The position numbers were made by a program, and so were the translations under genes. DNA of 64,000 nt from Erysipelothrix urinaevulpis (GTDB taxonomy: Bacteria > Bacillota_I > Bacilli_A > Erysipelotrichales > Erysipelotrichaceae). The DNA is taken from contig NZ_WTTB01000001.1 of assembly GCF_009828835.1 (NCBI RefSeq), positions 1 through 64,000 on the forward strand, read 5' to 3'. The notes beneath the pieces are model-generated. The model was not told where the DNA came from and did no database searches. It saw nothing but the letters and a program-made list of their open reading frames with translations. Of the stretch, positions 7,295-15,934 are shown piece after piece (the first letter of the stretch is position 1; every line of letters starts with the position of its first letter).

Positions 7295-7975
7295 TTAAAT
7301 CTTTAGTAATTTTTCAAGTTGTTTAAAATCTTGAACAACATAATTTGCCTTGCTTTGATCCATTTTGAAATATTGATCATAAATGGCAACTACATCTGCG
7401 TTAGCTGCTTTACCTGCATGAATTCCTGACGGAGAATCTTCTATAATGAGTGTTTCTTCTGGCTTAAAGCCGAGGTCAGAAATAATATAGTTATACATCT
7501 CAGGAGATGGTTTTCCTTTTGAAAATTGATCCCCACTGAGTGCATGTTTAAATTTGTGTTTTATATCTAATGTATCTAATACTTTATGAACTGTTTCTGT
7601 TGATGAATTAGAACCAAGCGCTATGGTATAGTGACTTGAGCTTATTCTATCAAGCGTTGATAAGACATCAGGAAAAATCCATTGTTTATAATCACGATGA
7701 ATACTTTCTTCAAATTCATCGAATGATTGTCTTAGTTCAATTGGGTCAATGTTTTCACCCATTAAACCAGCTAACGTCCGGTAATGTTCGTCCCATGATA
7801 CACCAACTAAACAGTATAAATCTTCTTTTTTAATCGTATGATTGGGATGATTTTTATTGAGATACAGTTCTATCTCAGCTAAATAATTCATTTCACTATC
7901 AATGATAACGCCATCCATATCAAATATAATTAGTTTATAATTTTTACTCAATCGTTTCTCTCCACATTTTAGCAC
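7295..7975 (-). CDS. HAD-superfamily hydrolase (beta-phosphoglucomutase-like)
   Basis: Up to 226 residues. Motif I FDMDGVIIDSE has the nucleophile Asp and the general-acid Asp. Motif II is ALGSNSS, and the late IIEDSPSGIHAGKAA is motif III/IV. A helical cap domain lies between. The family includes sugar-phosphate phosphatases and phosphoglucomutases, and the substrate cannot be named. The ATG at 7975 lies inside murA. A TTG at 7949-7951 has ggagag upstream and would place the catalytic strand near the N-terminus, as is usual, so the true protein may be 218 residues. It overlaps murA and is co-transcribed with it. Confidence 0.85.
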   Translation of the reverse strand: MLKCGEKRLSKNYKLIIFDMDGVIIDSEMNYLAEIELYLNKNHPNHTIKKEDLYCLVGVSWDEHYRTLAGLMGENIDPIELRQSFDEFEESIHRDYKQWIFPDVLSTLDRISSSHYTIALGSNSSTETVHKVLDTLDIKHKFKHALSGDQFSKGKPSPEMYNYIISDLGFKPEETLIIEDSPSGIHAGKAANADVVAIYDQYFKMDQSKANYVVQDFKQLEKLLKI

Positions 7976-9209
7976 CCAATGCTTCTAATTTTTCATCGAT
8001 ATTATGGTACCCACGATCAATGTGGTAAACTTCATGGATTTCTGTAATTCCATCTGCCATAAGTCCAGCAATTACCATACTTGCACCACCACGAAGATCT
8101 GTTGCTTCTACTTTTGATCCGTATAAAGACTTTGGCCCATTGATGATTGCTTGTGATGGAAGGATGGTTATGTCAGCACCCATTCGTTGTAATTCTTCAC
8201 AATGTTTAAAACGTTCTGCATAAATTGTTTCCTTGATATTTGAACTTCCTTTTGCCTTAACAAGTAAACTCGTTAGAGGTTGTTGGAGGTCAGTTGCAAA
8301 ACCTGGATAGGTTTGAGTCGTGATATCAATTGCTTCTAGATCATCTGAACGACGAATACGAGCATAATCCATACCTACTTCAATGTTCGCACCCATTTCA
8401 ATTAACTTCGAAATTAATGATTCAATATGTTGAGGAATAATATTTTTAATCGTAACGTCATCTGCCATCGCAACCGCCATGATTAAATAGGTTCCCGCTT
8501 CAATTCGATCAGGAATAATCTCATGAGGATGACCTGTTAAGCTTTCAACACCCTCAATTGTGATAACACTAGTTCCTGCCCCACGAATATTTGCACCCAT
8601 ATTATTTAAAAAGTTAGCAACATCAATAATTTCTGGTTCTTTTGCCGCATTCTCAATCATCGTTTTACCTTCTGCTAAAACTGCAGCAAGCATAATATTG
8701 ATTGTTGCACCAACAGATTGGAAATCAAGATAAATTTTTGAGCCAATTAATCGATCAGCCTTAATTTCATAATAACCTGCTTCGTAATTTACTTCTGCCC
8801 CAAGTGCTTCAAATCCTTTTAAATGTAAATCAAAAGGACGTGGACCTAAATAACAACCGCCAGGCATTTGCATTTTTACATATTTATATTTACCTAGTAA
8901 TGACCCCATAAAATAGTACGATGCTCTTAACTTGGTCACTGCTTCATGGTCTAAATCTATATTTTTCATATTACTTGTATCGATTTGAAAATGATCTGAG
9001 CTTGGAGAAGTAACTGATACATTTAATTCTTTTAGTAGAACTGAGAGTGATTCAACATCTGAAATGTTTGGAACTCCATATATATCAACTTCACTATTTT
9101 CTGCCAAAATTGCAGCAGGAATTAAAGCTACTGTGGCATTTTTAGCACCACTAATTGACACCTCACCATTTAGTCGGTGTCCTCCCTCAATTTTTATTAC
9201 TTCTTTCAT
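7944..9209 (-). CDS. murA: UDP-N-acetylglucosamine 1-carboxyvinyltransferase
   Basis: 421 residues. It transfers enolpyruvate from PEP to UDP-GlcNAc, the first committed step of peptidoglycan synthesis, in the cytoplasm. The N-terminal GGHRLNGEVSISGAKNA binds UDP-GlcNAc, and the fosfomycin-target Cys is present in PGGCYLGPRP (Cys119). Later motifs include DRIEAGTYL and LRGGASMVIAGL. The frame opens at 9230, but the ATG at 9207-9209 has aaggag eight bases upstream and gives the standard MKEVIKIEGG start. A tataat-like box (plus attata 9234-9239) may be its own promoter. Low-GC bacteria often carry two MurA paralogues; only one is here. Confidence 0.95.
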   Translation of the reverse strand: MKEVIKIEGGHRLNGEVSISGAKNATVALIPAAILAENSEVDIYGVPNISDVESLSVLLKELNVSVTSPSSDHFQIDTSNMKNIDLDHEAVTKLRASYYFMGSLLGKYKYVKMQMPGGCYLGPRPFDLHLKGFEALGAEVNYEAGYYEIKADRLIGSKIYLDFQSVGATINIMLAAVLAEGKTMIENAAKEPEIIDVANFLNNMGANIRGAGTSVITIEGVESLTGHPHEIIPDRIEAGTYLIMAVAMADDVTIKNIIPQHIESLISKLIEMGANIEVGMDYARIRRSDDLEAIDITTQTYPGFATDLQQPLTSLLVKAKGSSNIKETIYAERFKHCEELQRMGADITILPSQAIINGPKSLYGSKVEATDLRGGASMVIAGLMADGITEIHEVYHIDRGYHNIDEKLEALGAKMWRETIE

Positions 9210-9267
9210 ACAAACAACTCCTTCACTCAATTAATTATACAATATAAGTAAGCTAAAGCATAACTTT

Positions 9268-10008
9268 TTAATCCTTTGCAGCAATTGTATAAATCAAAGA
9301 CACAAATATAAGTGCTCCGGCTATATTTCCTAAGTAAGCAAAGAGTAAATTGGGAGCAATTAATCCCCAGGATAAACCGTTAACAAAGAAATCTGCAGTC
9401 AATAAAAAAGCATTCGCAACGCTGTGTTGAAAGCCTAAATAGACGAAGATCATGACGGGAAACCATATTCCAATTATTTTTGCAGTACCTTCTTTTAAAG
9501 CAACATTTAACCAAACTGACAAGCCAACAAACCAATTACACATCATCCCTGAGACAAAAAATTGTAAGGCACTTCCGTTTACTTTTGTTTGTGAAATTGT
9601 GTGTAAGACAGTTTCGATCCCATCAAACATCCCTAAAGTAATCGCAACCCAAACAATAAAAACAGCTCCCAATGCATTTCCTAGTGAAATATGTAACCAA
9701 TTTATCAAGGTTTCTTTGACGGTTACTTTGTTATTCAGAAGACTGGTTCCAACCACCATCATATTTCCTGTAATTAATTCACCACCTGCTAATAAAATCA
9801 CAAGTAAGCCTATGGGAAATAATGATGCACCAACTAACGTCCCAACACCACTTCCTAAGGTTGCTACCGCTTTGATGTAGGCAATGTATCCAAGAGAAAT
9901 CATGGCGCCAGCAGAAAAACTTAACGCTAATTTCGTTAAAGCTTTTTTCTCAACTTTTTTACATCCTAATTCCACAACTCTATCTTTTGCTTCGACTAAA
10001 CTATACAT
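9268..10008 (-). CDS. Formate/nitrite transporter family channel
   Basis: 246 residues with six hydrophobic segments and the FNT signatures (LAGGELITGNMM at about 74-85, LGNALGAVF, QHSVANAF). FNT proteins are pentameric channels for formate, nitrite or hydrosulfide. In a fermentative organism formate export is likely, but no pyruvate-formate lyase gene is adjacent to support this. The ATG at 10006-10008 has aaaggat upstream. It follows the fba terminator by a few bases, so it either has its own promoter or depends on read-through. Confidence 0.88.
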   Translation of the reverse strand: MYSLVEAKDRVVELGCKKVEKKALTKLALSFSAGAMISLGYIAYIKAVATLGSGVGTLVGASLFPIGLLVILLAGGELITGNMMVVGTSLLNNKVTVKETLINWLHISLGNALGAVFIVWVAITLGMFDGIETVLHTISQTKVNGSALQFFVSGMMCNWFVGLSVWLNVALKEGTAKIIGIWFPVMIFVYLGFQHSVANAFLLTADFFVNGLSWGLIAPNLLFAYLGNIAGALIFVSLIYTIAAKD

Positions 10009-10025
10009 GTTTTATCCTTTCAATA

Positions 10026-10063
10026 AAAAAACTGTTGATTGCATGATGCAACCAACAGCCTTA
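10026..10063 (-). terminator. Terminator after fba
   Basis: The stem actgttg-attgcat / atgcaa-ccaacag is followed on the minus strand by six or more T residues. Confidence 0.75.
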
Positions 10064-10073
10064 GTTTTTAAAT

Positions 10074-10940
10074 TTACGCTTTATTTGCACTACCGAATAC
10101 TTCGATTTTTTCTCTAACAGCTTCTTTGATTGCTGTTGCTCCTGGTGCTAATAATTTACGTGGGTCAAATCCTTTACCTTCTAAGTCTTTGCCTGCTTCG
10201 ATATATTTACGTGTTGCTTCAGCGAACACTAATTGACATTCTGTGTTAACGTTGATTTTCGCAACTCCTAAATCGATTGCTTTTTTGATTTGGTCTTCAG
10301 GGATTCCTGAACCACCGTGTAATACCAATGGAATATTTCCTGTTGCTGCTTTAATTGCTTCTAATGTTTCAAAGCTTAAGCCAGCCCAGTTTTCTGGGTA
10401 TTTACCGTGGATGTTACCAATACCTGCTGCCAAGAAGTCAATTCCTGTATCAGCGATTGTTTTACATTCTGCTGGATCTGCTAATTCACCTGTACCAACA
10501 ATTCCATCTTCTTCTCCACCAATTGAACCAACTTCTGCTTCAACTGAAACGCCTTGCTCATGTGCTAAGCGAACGATTTCTTTTGTTTGTGCTAAGTTTT
10601 CGTCAAATGGTAATGCTGATCCATCATACATAACTGATGTGAAACCAGCTGCGATACATTCTTTTGCTCCTTCGAAGCTACCGTGGTCTAAGTGTAGAGC
10701 CACTGGAACTGTAATATTTAATTCTTCAATTAAACCATTTACCATTCCTACGATTGTTTTGTATCCACCCATGTATTTACCAGCACCTTCTGATACTGCT
10801 AATAAGATTGGTGAATTTAATTCTTGAGCTGTTTCAAGAACTGCTTTTGACCACTCCAAGTTGTTAATATTAATTGCTGGAACAGCATAATGTCCATCAC
10901 GTGCTGTTTCTAAAATTCCTTTTGCTGAAACTAATGCCAT
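10074..10940 (-). CDS. fba: Class II fructose-bisphosphate aldolase
   Basis: 288 residues. It splits fructose-1,6-bisphosphate into dihydroxyacetone phosphate and glyceraldehyde-3-phosphate in glycolysis. The zinc-binding and catalytic motifs are visible: LHLDHGSFEGAKECI, GNIHGKYP and LVLHGGSGIPEDQIKKAI. Length and the N-terminal ARDGHYAVPAININN match FbaA of Bacillota. aggagg precedes the ATG. Only 33 bases separate it from the pyrG stop with no terminator, so a pyrG-fba transcript is likely. This is a reduced form of the Bacillus rpoE-pyrG-fbaA arrangement. Confidence 0.95.
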   Translation of the reverse strand: MALVSAKGILETARDGHYAVPAININNLEWSKAVLETAQELNSPILLAVSEGAGKYMGGYKTIVGMVNGLIEELNITVPVALHLDHGSFEGAKECIAAGFTSVMYDGSALPFDENLAQTKEIVRLAHEQGVSVEAEVGSIGGEEDGIVGTGELADPAECKTIADTGIDFLAAGIGNIHGKYPENWAGLSFETLEAIKAATGNIPLVLHGGSGIPEDQIKKAIDLGVAKINVNTECQLVFAEATRKYIEAGKDLEGKGFDPRKLLAPGATAIKEAVREKIEVFGSANKA

Positions 10941-10973
10941 AATTAGTTAATCCTCCTTGTTTTCTTTACACTA

Positions 10974-12581
10974 CTATTTTACTCTTTTTTGAGAAAAATG
11001 CAAAGATGCTTTAATAAATCCGTAGAATAATGGATGAGAACGATTCGGTCTTGATTTAAATTCAGGATGGAACTGACATCCAACGTAGAAATCATTGTCT
11101 TCTAATTCAATTATTTCTACGATTTGCCCATCAGGTGTTACACCACTGAATGACAATCCTTTCTCTTCTAATATTTCACGATATTTATTATTAAATTCAT
11201 AACGATGACGATGACGTTCAAATACAACAGACTCTTTATAAAGCTCAGAAGCCATTGTACCTTGTTTTAGCTGACACGGATGATTCCCAAGTCTTAAACT
11301 ATCACCCGGATCAAGAATACCTGCTGTAGGCACTATAATGGGATGCGGTGTTCCAGGATTCATCTCAATTGAGTTGGCTTTCTCTAAACCACAAACATTT
11401 CTTGCAAAATCAATAGCCGCAACTTGCATACCAAGAGAAATACCAAAGAAAGGAAGATTATTCTCTCTCGCAAATTTTGAGGCAACAATTTTACCTTCAA
11501 TACCCCGTTGACCAAAACCTCCTGGAACAATGATGCCATCCACGTCCTTAAATATTTCACCTGCATTGTCATCCGTCACATCTTCTGAATTAATCCACTC
11601 CAAATCAATTTCAGTACTTAAATCAAACCCCGCATGCAACATCGCTTCATACGTTGATAAATAAGCATCATGCAACTGAACATACTTCCCAACCAAAGCA
11701 ATTTTCACTTTGTTTGTAAGATTATTTGTACGATCAATCATAGCCTTCCAATCCGTCATATCAGCCTTAGGTAAATGATCAAGCTTAAATTTCTTTAAGA
11801 TATAGTCATCCAAGCCTTGCTCTTGAAACAACAACGGTAAATCATACAAATTTTCAACATTTCTAGACTCAATAATCGCCTGTTCATTGACATCACAAAA
11901 CATTGCTATTTTCTTTTTCATGTCTTCTTCTAACGGTTCATCACAACGAGTTACAATGATATTAGCCTTAACTCCCTGTGACATTAACTCTTTAAAACTA
12001 TGTTGTGTTGGCTTTGTTTTATACTCATTACTTGCTGGTACTTTAGGAATTAATGTTGTATGAATAAATATGACATCTTCTGTATTTTGTTCCCCATGAA
12101 CTTGTCTCACAGCCTCAACAAATGGTAATGATTCAATATCACCAACTGTTCCACCAATCTCTGTGATGACAATATCCGCCTCAGATTCTTCCGCAGCAGC
12201 ATAGACTTTATTCTTAATTTCATCCGTAATATGAGGAATAACTTGAATTGTTGCACCTTCATATTTACCTTGTCTTTCATTTTCTATAACATTTTGATAA
12301 ACACGACCAGCAGACATACTGGCATTCTGAGTTAACTCAACATCTATGAAACGCTCATAGTGTCCTAAATCTAGGTCAGTTTCTGCTCCATCTTTTGTAA
12401 CAAAAACTTCTCCATGTTGATATGGAGACATTTTACCTGGATTAACATTAATATATGGGTCAAACTTTTGCATAAAGACAGTTAAACCGCGGTTTTTTAG
12501 TAATCTCCCAACTGACGCTGCGATAATACCCTTACCAATCCCCGACACGACTCCGCCTGTCACAAATATATATTTAGTCAT
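10974..12581 (-). CDS. pyrG: CTP synthase
   Basis: 535 residues. It makes CTP from UTP, ATP and glutamine. An N-terminal synthetase domain (KYIFVTGGVVSGIGKGI, P-loop-like) is followed by a class I glutamine amidotransferase. The region where the catalytic nucleophile is expected reads LPFFGISLGMQVAAIDFARN, where most homologues have G-I-C-L-G-M-Q. Here the residue read is Ser, so glutamine hydrolysis may be impaired. His and Glu of the triad are seen in QFHPEFKSRP. The ATG 12579-12581 with aaggag upstream gives the usual start; the 14 extra N-terminal codons would lie in the leader. Expression is probably controlled by the attenuator at 12603-12638. Confidence 0.93.
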   Translation of the reverse strand: MTKYIFVTGGVVSGIGKGIIAASVGRLLKNRGLTVFMQKFDPYINVNPGKMSPYQHGEVFVTKDGAETDLDLGHYERFIDVELTQNASMSAGRVYQNVIENERQGKYEGATIQVIPHITDEIKNKVYAAAEESEADIVITEIGGTVGDIESLPFVEAVRQVHGEQNTEDVIFIHTTLIPKVPASNEYKTKPTQHSFKELMSQGVKANIIVTRCDEPLEEDMKKKIAMFCDVNEQAIIESRNVENLYDLPLLFQEQGLDDYILKKFKLDHLPKADMTDWKAMIDRTNNLTNKVKIALVGKYVQLHDAYLSTYEAMLHAGFDLSTEIDLEWINSEDVTDDNAGEIFKDVDGIIVPGGFGQRGIEGKIVASKFARENNLPFFGISLGMQVAAIDFARNVCGLEKANSIEMNPGTPHPIIVPTAGILDPGDSLRLGNHPCQLKQGTMASELYKESVVFERHRHRYEFNNKYREILEEKGLSFSGVTPDGQIVEIIELEDNDFYVGCQFHPEFKSRPNRSHPLFYGFIKASLHFSQKRVK

Positions 12582-12602
12582 AAACATCTCCTTCACCAAG
12601 AC

Positions 12603-12638
12603 AAAAAATAAAAGCTTCCTCAACGGAAGCTTGTGCCC
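12603..12638 (-). promoter_or_regulatory. pyrG leader attenuator of the CTP-sensing, G-run type
   Basis: The predicted transcript begins GGGC (12638-12635) and immediately enters a terminator: stem aagcttcc (12612-12619) / ggaagctt (12625-12632), then a U-rich tract (plus-strand A-run about 12603-12611). In Bacillus subtilis pyrG, low CTP causes repeated G addition at such a GGGC start, and the poly-G pairs with the C/U-rich side of the stem to block termination. The cttcc on the 5' arm fits that scheme. Confidence 0.75.
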
Positions 12639-12644
12639 TTTTTT

Positions 12645-12673
12645 ATTCTAACAAACAAGATGATAATCTTCAA
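12645..12673 (-). promoter_or_regulatory. pyrG promoter
   Basis: Minus-strand TTGAAG (12673-12668), 17-base spacer, TAGAAT (12650-12645), then six A residues and the GGGC start. Confidence 0.75.
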
Positions 12674-12687
12674 TATTAAAATGAACT

Positions 12688-12984
12688 TTATTCTTCATCC
12701 TCATAATCTTCTTCATAATCATCGTAATCTTCAAGCAAATCAGGATCAATTGTTAATGTGATCTCTGCATGACGTTCGCGTAAATCCCATTTATTTCCCT
12801 CTAATGATATAAATCGAGAATCTAACATAATTGCATTGTAAAATGATGCAACTTTTCTTTTTGCTACATTTTCAGGAAATTTCGCTGCACTACTCACTTC
12901 ATTCCATAATTCATTGAATAATACTTCTTCGTCTTTTTGCTTTAGTCTATCATAAGCTATATCACTAAGTGATTTTGATGACAT
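12688..12984 (-). CDS. rpoE: DNA-directed RNA polymerase delta subunit
   Basis: 98 residues. The N-terminal HARE-HTH domain (SLSDIAYDRLKQKDEEVLFNELWNEVSS...) and the WDLRER motif identify the delta subunit, which speeds RNA polymerase recycling and sharpens promoter sensitivity to initiating NTPs. The acidic tail is only about 20 residues (DPDLLEDYDDYEEDYEDEE), against about 80 in Bacillus. Start and upstream stop overlap as TAATG with the DUF1934 gene, so translation is coupled. It lies directly before pyrG, as in Bacillus. Confidence 0.92.
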   Translation of the reverse strand: MSSKSLSDIAYDRLKQKDEEVLFNELWNEVSSAAKFPENVAKRKVASFYNAIMLDSRFISLEGNKWDLRERHAEITLTIDPDLLEDYDDYEEDYEDEE

Positions 12985-13376
12985 TATTCATCCCTCCGGT
13001 TCCATCGACAAATATATTCATGTTCAGATACTATACCTTCTTCATCTTCTATATTGTACTTCAACAGTAGTGATTGTTTATCATACTTCAAATCCATTAA
13101 TGCTATATCAATGTTTAATGTACCTAGCTCATTATTCACAGATAAATAACTTTTGTTGTTACTTGAAAACAAACCATGGGTCAACCATTCACCATATCTT
13201 TTCAAAGATACTTCATTTGGACTAATGTCGAGAACCACATCAACACCGTCTTTTTCTTTGTAGATAACTCTGTGGTAAGAATCACCCGATACGACAACAG
13301 CTTCATGATCTTCTATGAACAAATGTTCATCAACCGTTTTCTGTTCAACATGGACTGAATATTTAATGATAACCAC
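12984..13376 (-). CDS. DUF1934 (YwiB-like) protein
   Basis: 130 residues of beta-rich sequence resembling the YwiB/DUF1934 family, a small calycin-like barrel of unknown function often encoded near rpoE or argS. The pattern Y-x-R-V-I-Y-K-E and the mid-protein LTHGLFSSNN support this. The frame begins at a GTG (13374-13376), but the ggggtgg Shine-Dalgarno-like run overlaps it. The real start may be a rare codon a few residues in. It is first in an operon with rpoE, behind a strong promoter. Confidence 0.7.
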   Translation of the reverse strand: MVIIKYSVHVEQKTVDEHLFIEDHEAVVVSGDSYHRVIYKEKDGVDVVLDISPNEVSLKRYGEWLTHGLFSSNNKSYLSVNNELGTLNIDIALMDLKYDKQSLLLKYNIEDEEGIVSEHEYICRWNRRDE

Positions 13377-13400
13377 CCCAATTCACTTCTGTACTTATGA

Positions 13401-13428
13401 ATTATATTCAAATATCATTCTTTGTCAA
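13401..13428 (-). promoter_or_regulatory. Promoter of the DUF1934-rpoE operon
   Basis: Minus-strand TTGACA (13428-13423), 16-base spacer, TATAAT (13406-13401). Both hexamers match consensus exactly. Confidence 0.8.
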
Positions 13429-13440
13429 GTCATTTTCTCA

Positions 13441-13473
13441 AAATAAAAGAAAGCACGGAAAAACATGCTTTCT
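13441..13473 (-). terminator. Terminator of the gltX-HD-pepP operon
   Basis: The stem agaaagca (13448-13455) / tgctttct (13466-13473) is followed on the minus strand by a T-rich tract. The upper arm touches the pepP stop codon. Confidence 0.75.
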
Positions 13474-14705
13474 TATTGATTGTTCATTGAGTACAATAAT
13501 TTTTCTATATCGTTAATTTCAATGAGAATTTGTGGTGCTAAATCGTCATTTCCATCCTTGGTAACGAGTAAATCTGTTTCTAGTCTAACGCCTATTCCCT
13601 CTTCAGCAATGTAAAGTCCTGGCTCATTTGTAATCACATTTCCAGGAACTAAAGGTGCCTCTCTATCTAACCATACATCATGTGTATCAAGCCCTAGGGA
13701 GTGCCCAATACTGTGATAATAGTATTGATCAACATCTTTAATATCATCGATCAAGCCCAAACGAATACATGCCTCACCCAACGATACTTTCGCAAGGTTA
13801 TTCAATTCCAAAATACTAATACCTGGTTTAACACTGTCATTTATATATTTAAATGTATTTAAGACTTCAGAATACACTTCTTTTTGTCTTTGTGTGAATT
13901 GTCCGTTAATTGGAAAAGTACGTGAAATATCGGCACCATAGTGATTAACACAAATTCCTAAGTCAACAAGCACAAGGTCACCATCTTGTAATTTCTGATT
14001 ATTTTCAATGTAATGCAAGACTGTTGCATTTGCTCCACCTGCAACAATTGTGTCAAACATCAATGACCCGTTACGTTTTTGTCCTTCGTATAAGAAGCGA
14101 GCTGCCATGTCTTGTTCATTACCATTTGGTTTCATTTCTTTTAACATGTTCTCAATAGCAGTGTTGGTCACAACAGCGGCATGCTTAATCGCTTCTATTT
14201 CATCTTCGTGTTTAACCGTACGACATTCAACTAATTTAGGAAAAACATCATAAACAGGGAACCCTTCAAGTTCCTCTTGCATATTAACGCCACTTCCATA
14301 GAATAAATCACTTGGCGAATCATGGTCTAAGTCCAAACCAATCGTATCAACTTGTTCAATATTCTTTTCAAAATACTCTTCAAAATCTACGAAATATCGA
14401 ACATCTTCGATTCCAGAAATTTCTTGAGCTTGTTCTTTCGTCATAAAACGACCTACCCATTTTTCCATAAATGGATCAATATCTCTCAAGAACAATATTT
14501 CTTCATCTGTTTTTGTATTCATCATTAAAATTGCTTCTGGTTCTTCAATTCCTGTTAAGTAAACAAAGTTACGATTAGCATGAAAGGGATACTGTGCATC
14601 CGCACTTTTTCTTATCCCTGTGCCACTCATCAAGACAACAAGTTCATTGTCTTGTAATGTTGTTTTAAAACGGTCTCTTAATTGTCTATATGTTGTTGAA
14701 TTCAT
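13473..14705 (-). CDS. pepP: Xaa-Pro aminopeptidase, M24B family
   Basis: 410 residues. An N-terminal AMP_N domain (about 1-150, YPFHANRNFVYLTGIEEPEAI) precedes the pita-bread metallopeptidase. The metal ligands are visible: Asp in LVLVDLGI and HYGADISRTFP, His in YHSIGHSLGLDTHD, Glu in NEPGLYI and GVRLETDLLVT. It removes N-terminal residues before proline and is cytoplasmic. The ATG overlaps the stop of the upstream HD gene (ATGA), so translation is coupled. Confidence 0.9.
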   Translation of the reverse strand: MNSTTYRQLRDRFKTTLQDNELVVLMSGTGIRKSADAQYPFHANRNFVYLTGIEEPEAILMMNTKTDEEILFLRDIDPFMEKWVGRFMTKEQAQEISGIEDVRYFVDFEEYFEKNIEQVDTIGLDLDHDSPSDLFYGSGVNMQEELEGFPVYDVFPKLVECRTVKHEDEIEAIKHAAVVTNTAIENMLKEMKPNGNEQDMAARFLYEGQKRNGSLMFDTIVAGGANATVLHYIENNQKLQDGDLVLVDLGICVNHYGADISRTFPINGQFTQRQKEVYSEVLNTFKYINDSVKPGISILELNNLAKVSLGEACIRLGLIDDIKDVDQYYYHSIGHSLGLDTHDVWLDREAPLVPGNVITNEPGLYIAEEGIGVRLETDLLVTKDGNDDLAPQILIEINDIEKLLYSMNNQ

Positions 14706-15934
14706 TGTAACTCCTTTGGAAAGAAGAGCTTATGGTCTTCTTTATCTTTTCCTTGTGCAAACCCCTTAACAATTGTGGAGGCATTCGATAACTCCCGTAA
14801 TCCACAATCGCTGTTAACCCAGATCGCAGACTCTTCTTCCTCTTTATAAGGACTATAAAGAATCTGTGTCGCAAAATCTTCCAGAATATAGTAACGAGGA
14901 TCATAACCCTTCTCAACTGCAATCTTTTCAATTTCAACTTTTCTATCGTTACCTGGGAAATCAATATATTCAAATAAATCTCTATTCAATAATCGTGATG
15001 ACAAGTCTTTTAATATTTCATCTTCTGAGTCCATCAATTTCACAAATCCTGCAAAACAAGCCGATTCATCTAATTTAAAATGAGCACTCAAAGGAATATC
15101 GGTATCACCTTTAATAAAAGGCTCAAACACTTCTAAACCAGTCTCATTAAAGCGTCCTTCTGAATACAAGTCTTGCATTCTTCGAAACAACGCATGAAGA
15201 ATTGATTCAAAACTTCGTGAAACAGGATGCAAATAAACTTGCCAGTACATTTGATAACGGGCCATGATGTAATCTTCAACCGCATGGATACCACTTTCTT
15301 TAATGACAATTTTATCATCAATAACTCTAATGGTTCTTAAAATACGATAGAGATCAAATTCACCATAACTCACACCTGTAAAATATGAATCTCTTAAGAG
15401 ATAATCCATCCTATCAGCATCCATTTGACTTGATATTATTTGTGATAATATTTTACGTTCACTTCGATGTGCAATAATATCTGCCACCAACTGAGGTAAG
15501 TCAGGATCCGCTTCGTTAAGAATTCTATTGACTTGTGTATCTTCTAAAATAATACGCTCTGTAAACTCTTCATGATCTGTTTTCGTTACTGCCTCAAATG
15601 AGTGTGAAAAAGGGCCATGACCAACATCATGAAGCAACCCTGCACAAAGAAGAGCAACTTGTTCTTGCTCTTCTAAGACACTTTGTAAATCACTCACACG
15701 TTCGATCATCAAACGAACGATTTCATAGACACCCAAAGAGTGCGAAAAACGTGAGTGTTCAGCCGTATGGTAAACCAACCGCGTTCCCCCTAATTGTTGA
15801 ATTCGACGTAAGCGTTGAACTTCAGGAGAATTAATTAGATCCCAAACAACTTTATACTTTACATTTATGTAGCCATGAACTGGATCACGCATGACCTTCA
15901 ATTCAGGACAAAGTTTATATTTTTTATCCAACAT
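14702..15934 (-). CDS. HD-domain phosphohydrolase (YwfO/dGTPase-like)
   Basis: 410 residues. HD motifs are clear: HSRFSHSLGVYEIV (about 59-72), LLHDVGHGPFSHSFE (about 99-113) and the later MDADRMDYLLRDS. The N-terminal RDPVHGYINV and RRIQQLGGTRLVY are typical of the YwfO/SAMHD1-like group that removes triphosphate from dNTPs. The substrate is not fixed by sequence. It overlaps gltX by 11 bases and pepP by 4. Confidence 0.85.
   Translation of the reverse strand: MLDKKYKLCPELKVMRDPVHGYINVKYKVVWDLINSPEVQRLRRIQQLGGTRLVYHTAEHSRFSHSLGVYEIVRLMIERVSDLQSVLEEQEQVALLCAGLLHDVGHGPFSHSFEAVTKTDHEEFTERIILEDTQVNRILNEADPDLPQLVADIIAHRSERKILSQIISSQMDADRMDYLLRDSYFTGVSYGEFDLYRILRTIRVIDDKIVIKESGIHAVEDYIMARYQMYWQVYLHPVSRSFESILHALFRRMQDLYSEGRFNETGLEVFEPFIKGDTDIPLSAHFKLDESACFAGFVKLMDSEDEILKDLSSRLLNRDLFEYIDFPGNDRKVEIEKIAVEKGYDPRYYILEDFATQILYSPYKEEEESAIWVNSDCGLRELSNASTIVKGFAQGKDKEDHKLFFPKELQ

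Noticed and set aside
9452-9880. 142-codon plus-strand frame opposite the formate/nitrite channel gene
   Set aside because: Shadow frame; no Shine-Dalgarno, no recognisable protein, and the other strand is a clear FNT gene.
10243-10827. 194-codon open frame on the plus strand opposite fba
   Set aside because: It is an antisense shadow of a highly conserved aldolase gene, with low-complexity Ser/Pro/Ala composition and no ribosome site.
12582-12623. 14-residue N-terminal extension of PyrG
   Set aside because: It would lie in the attenuator hairpin; the ATG at 12581 has aaggag and gives the standard start.
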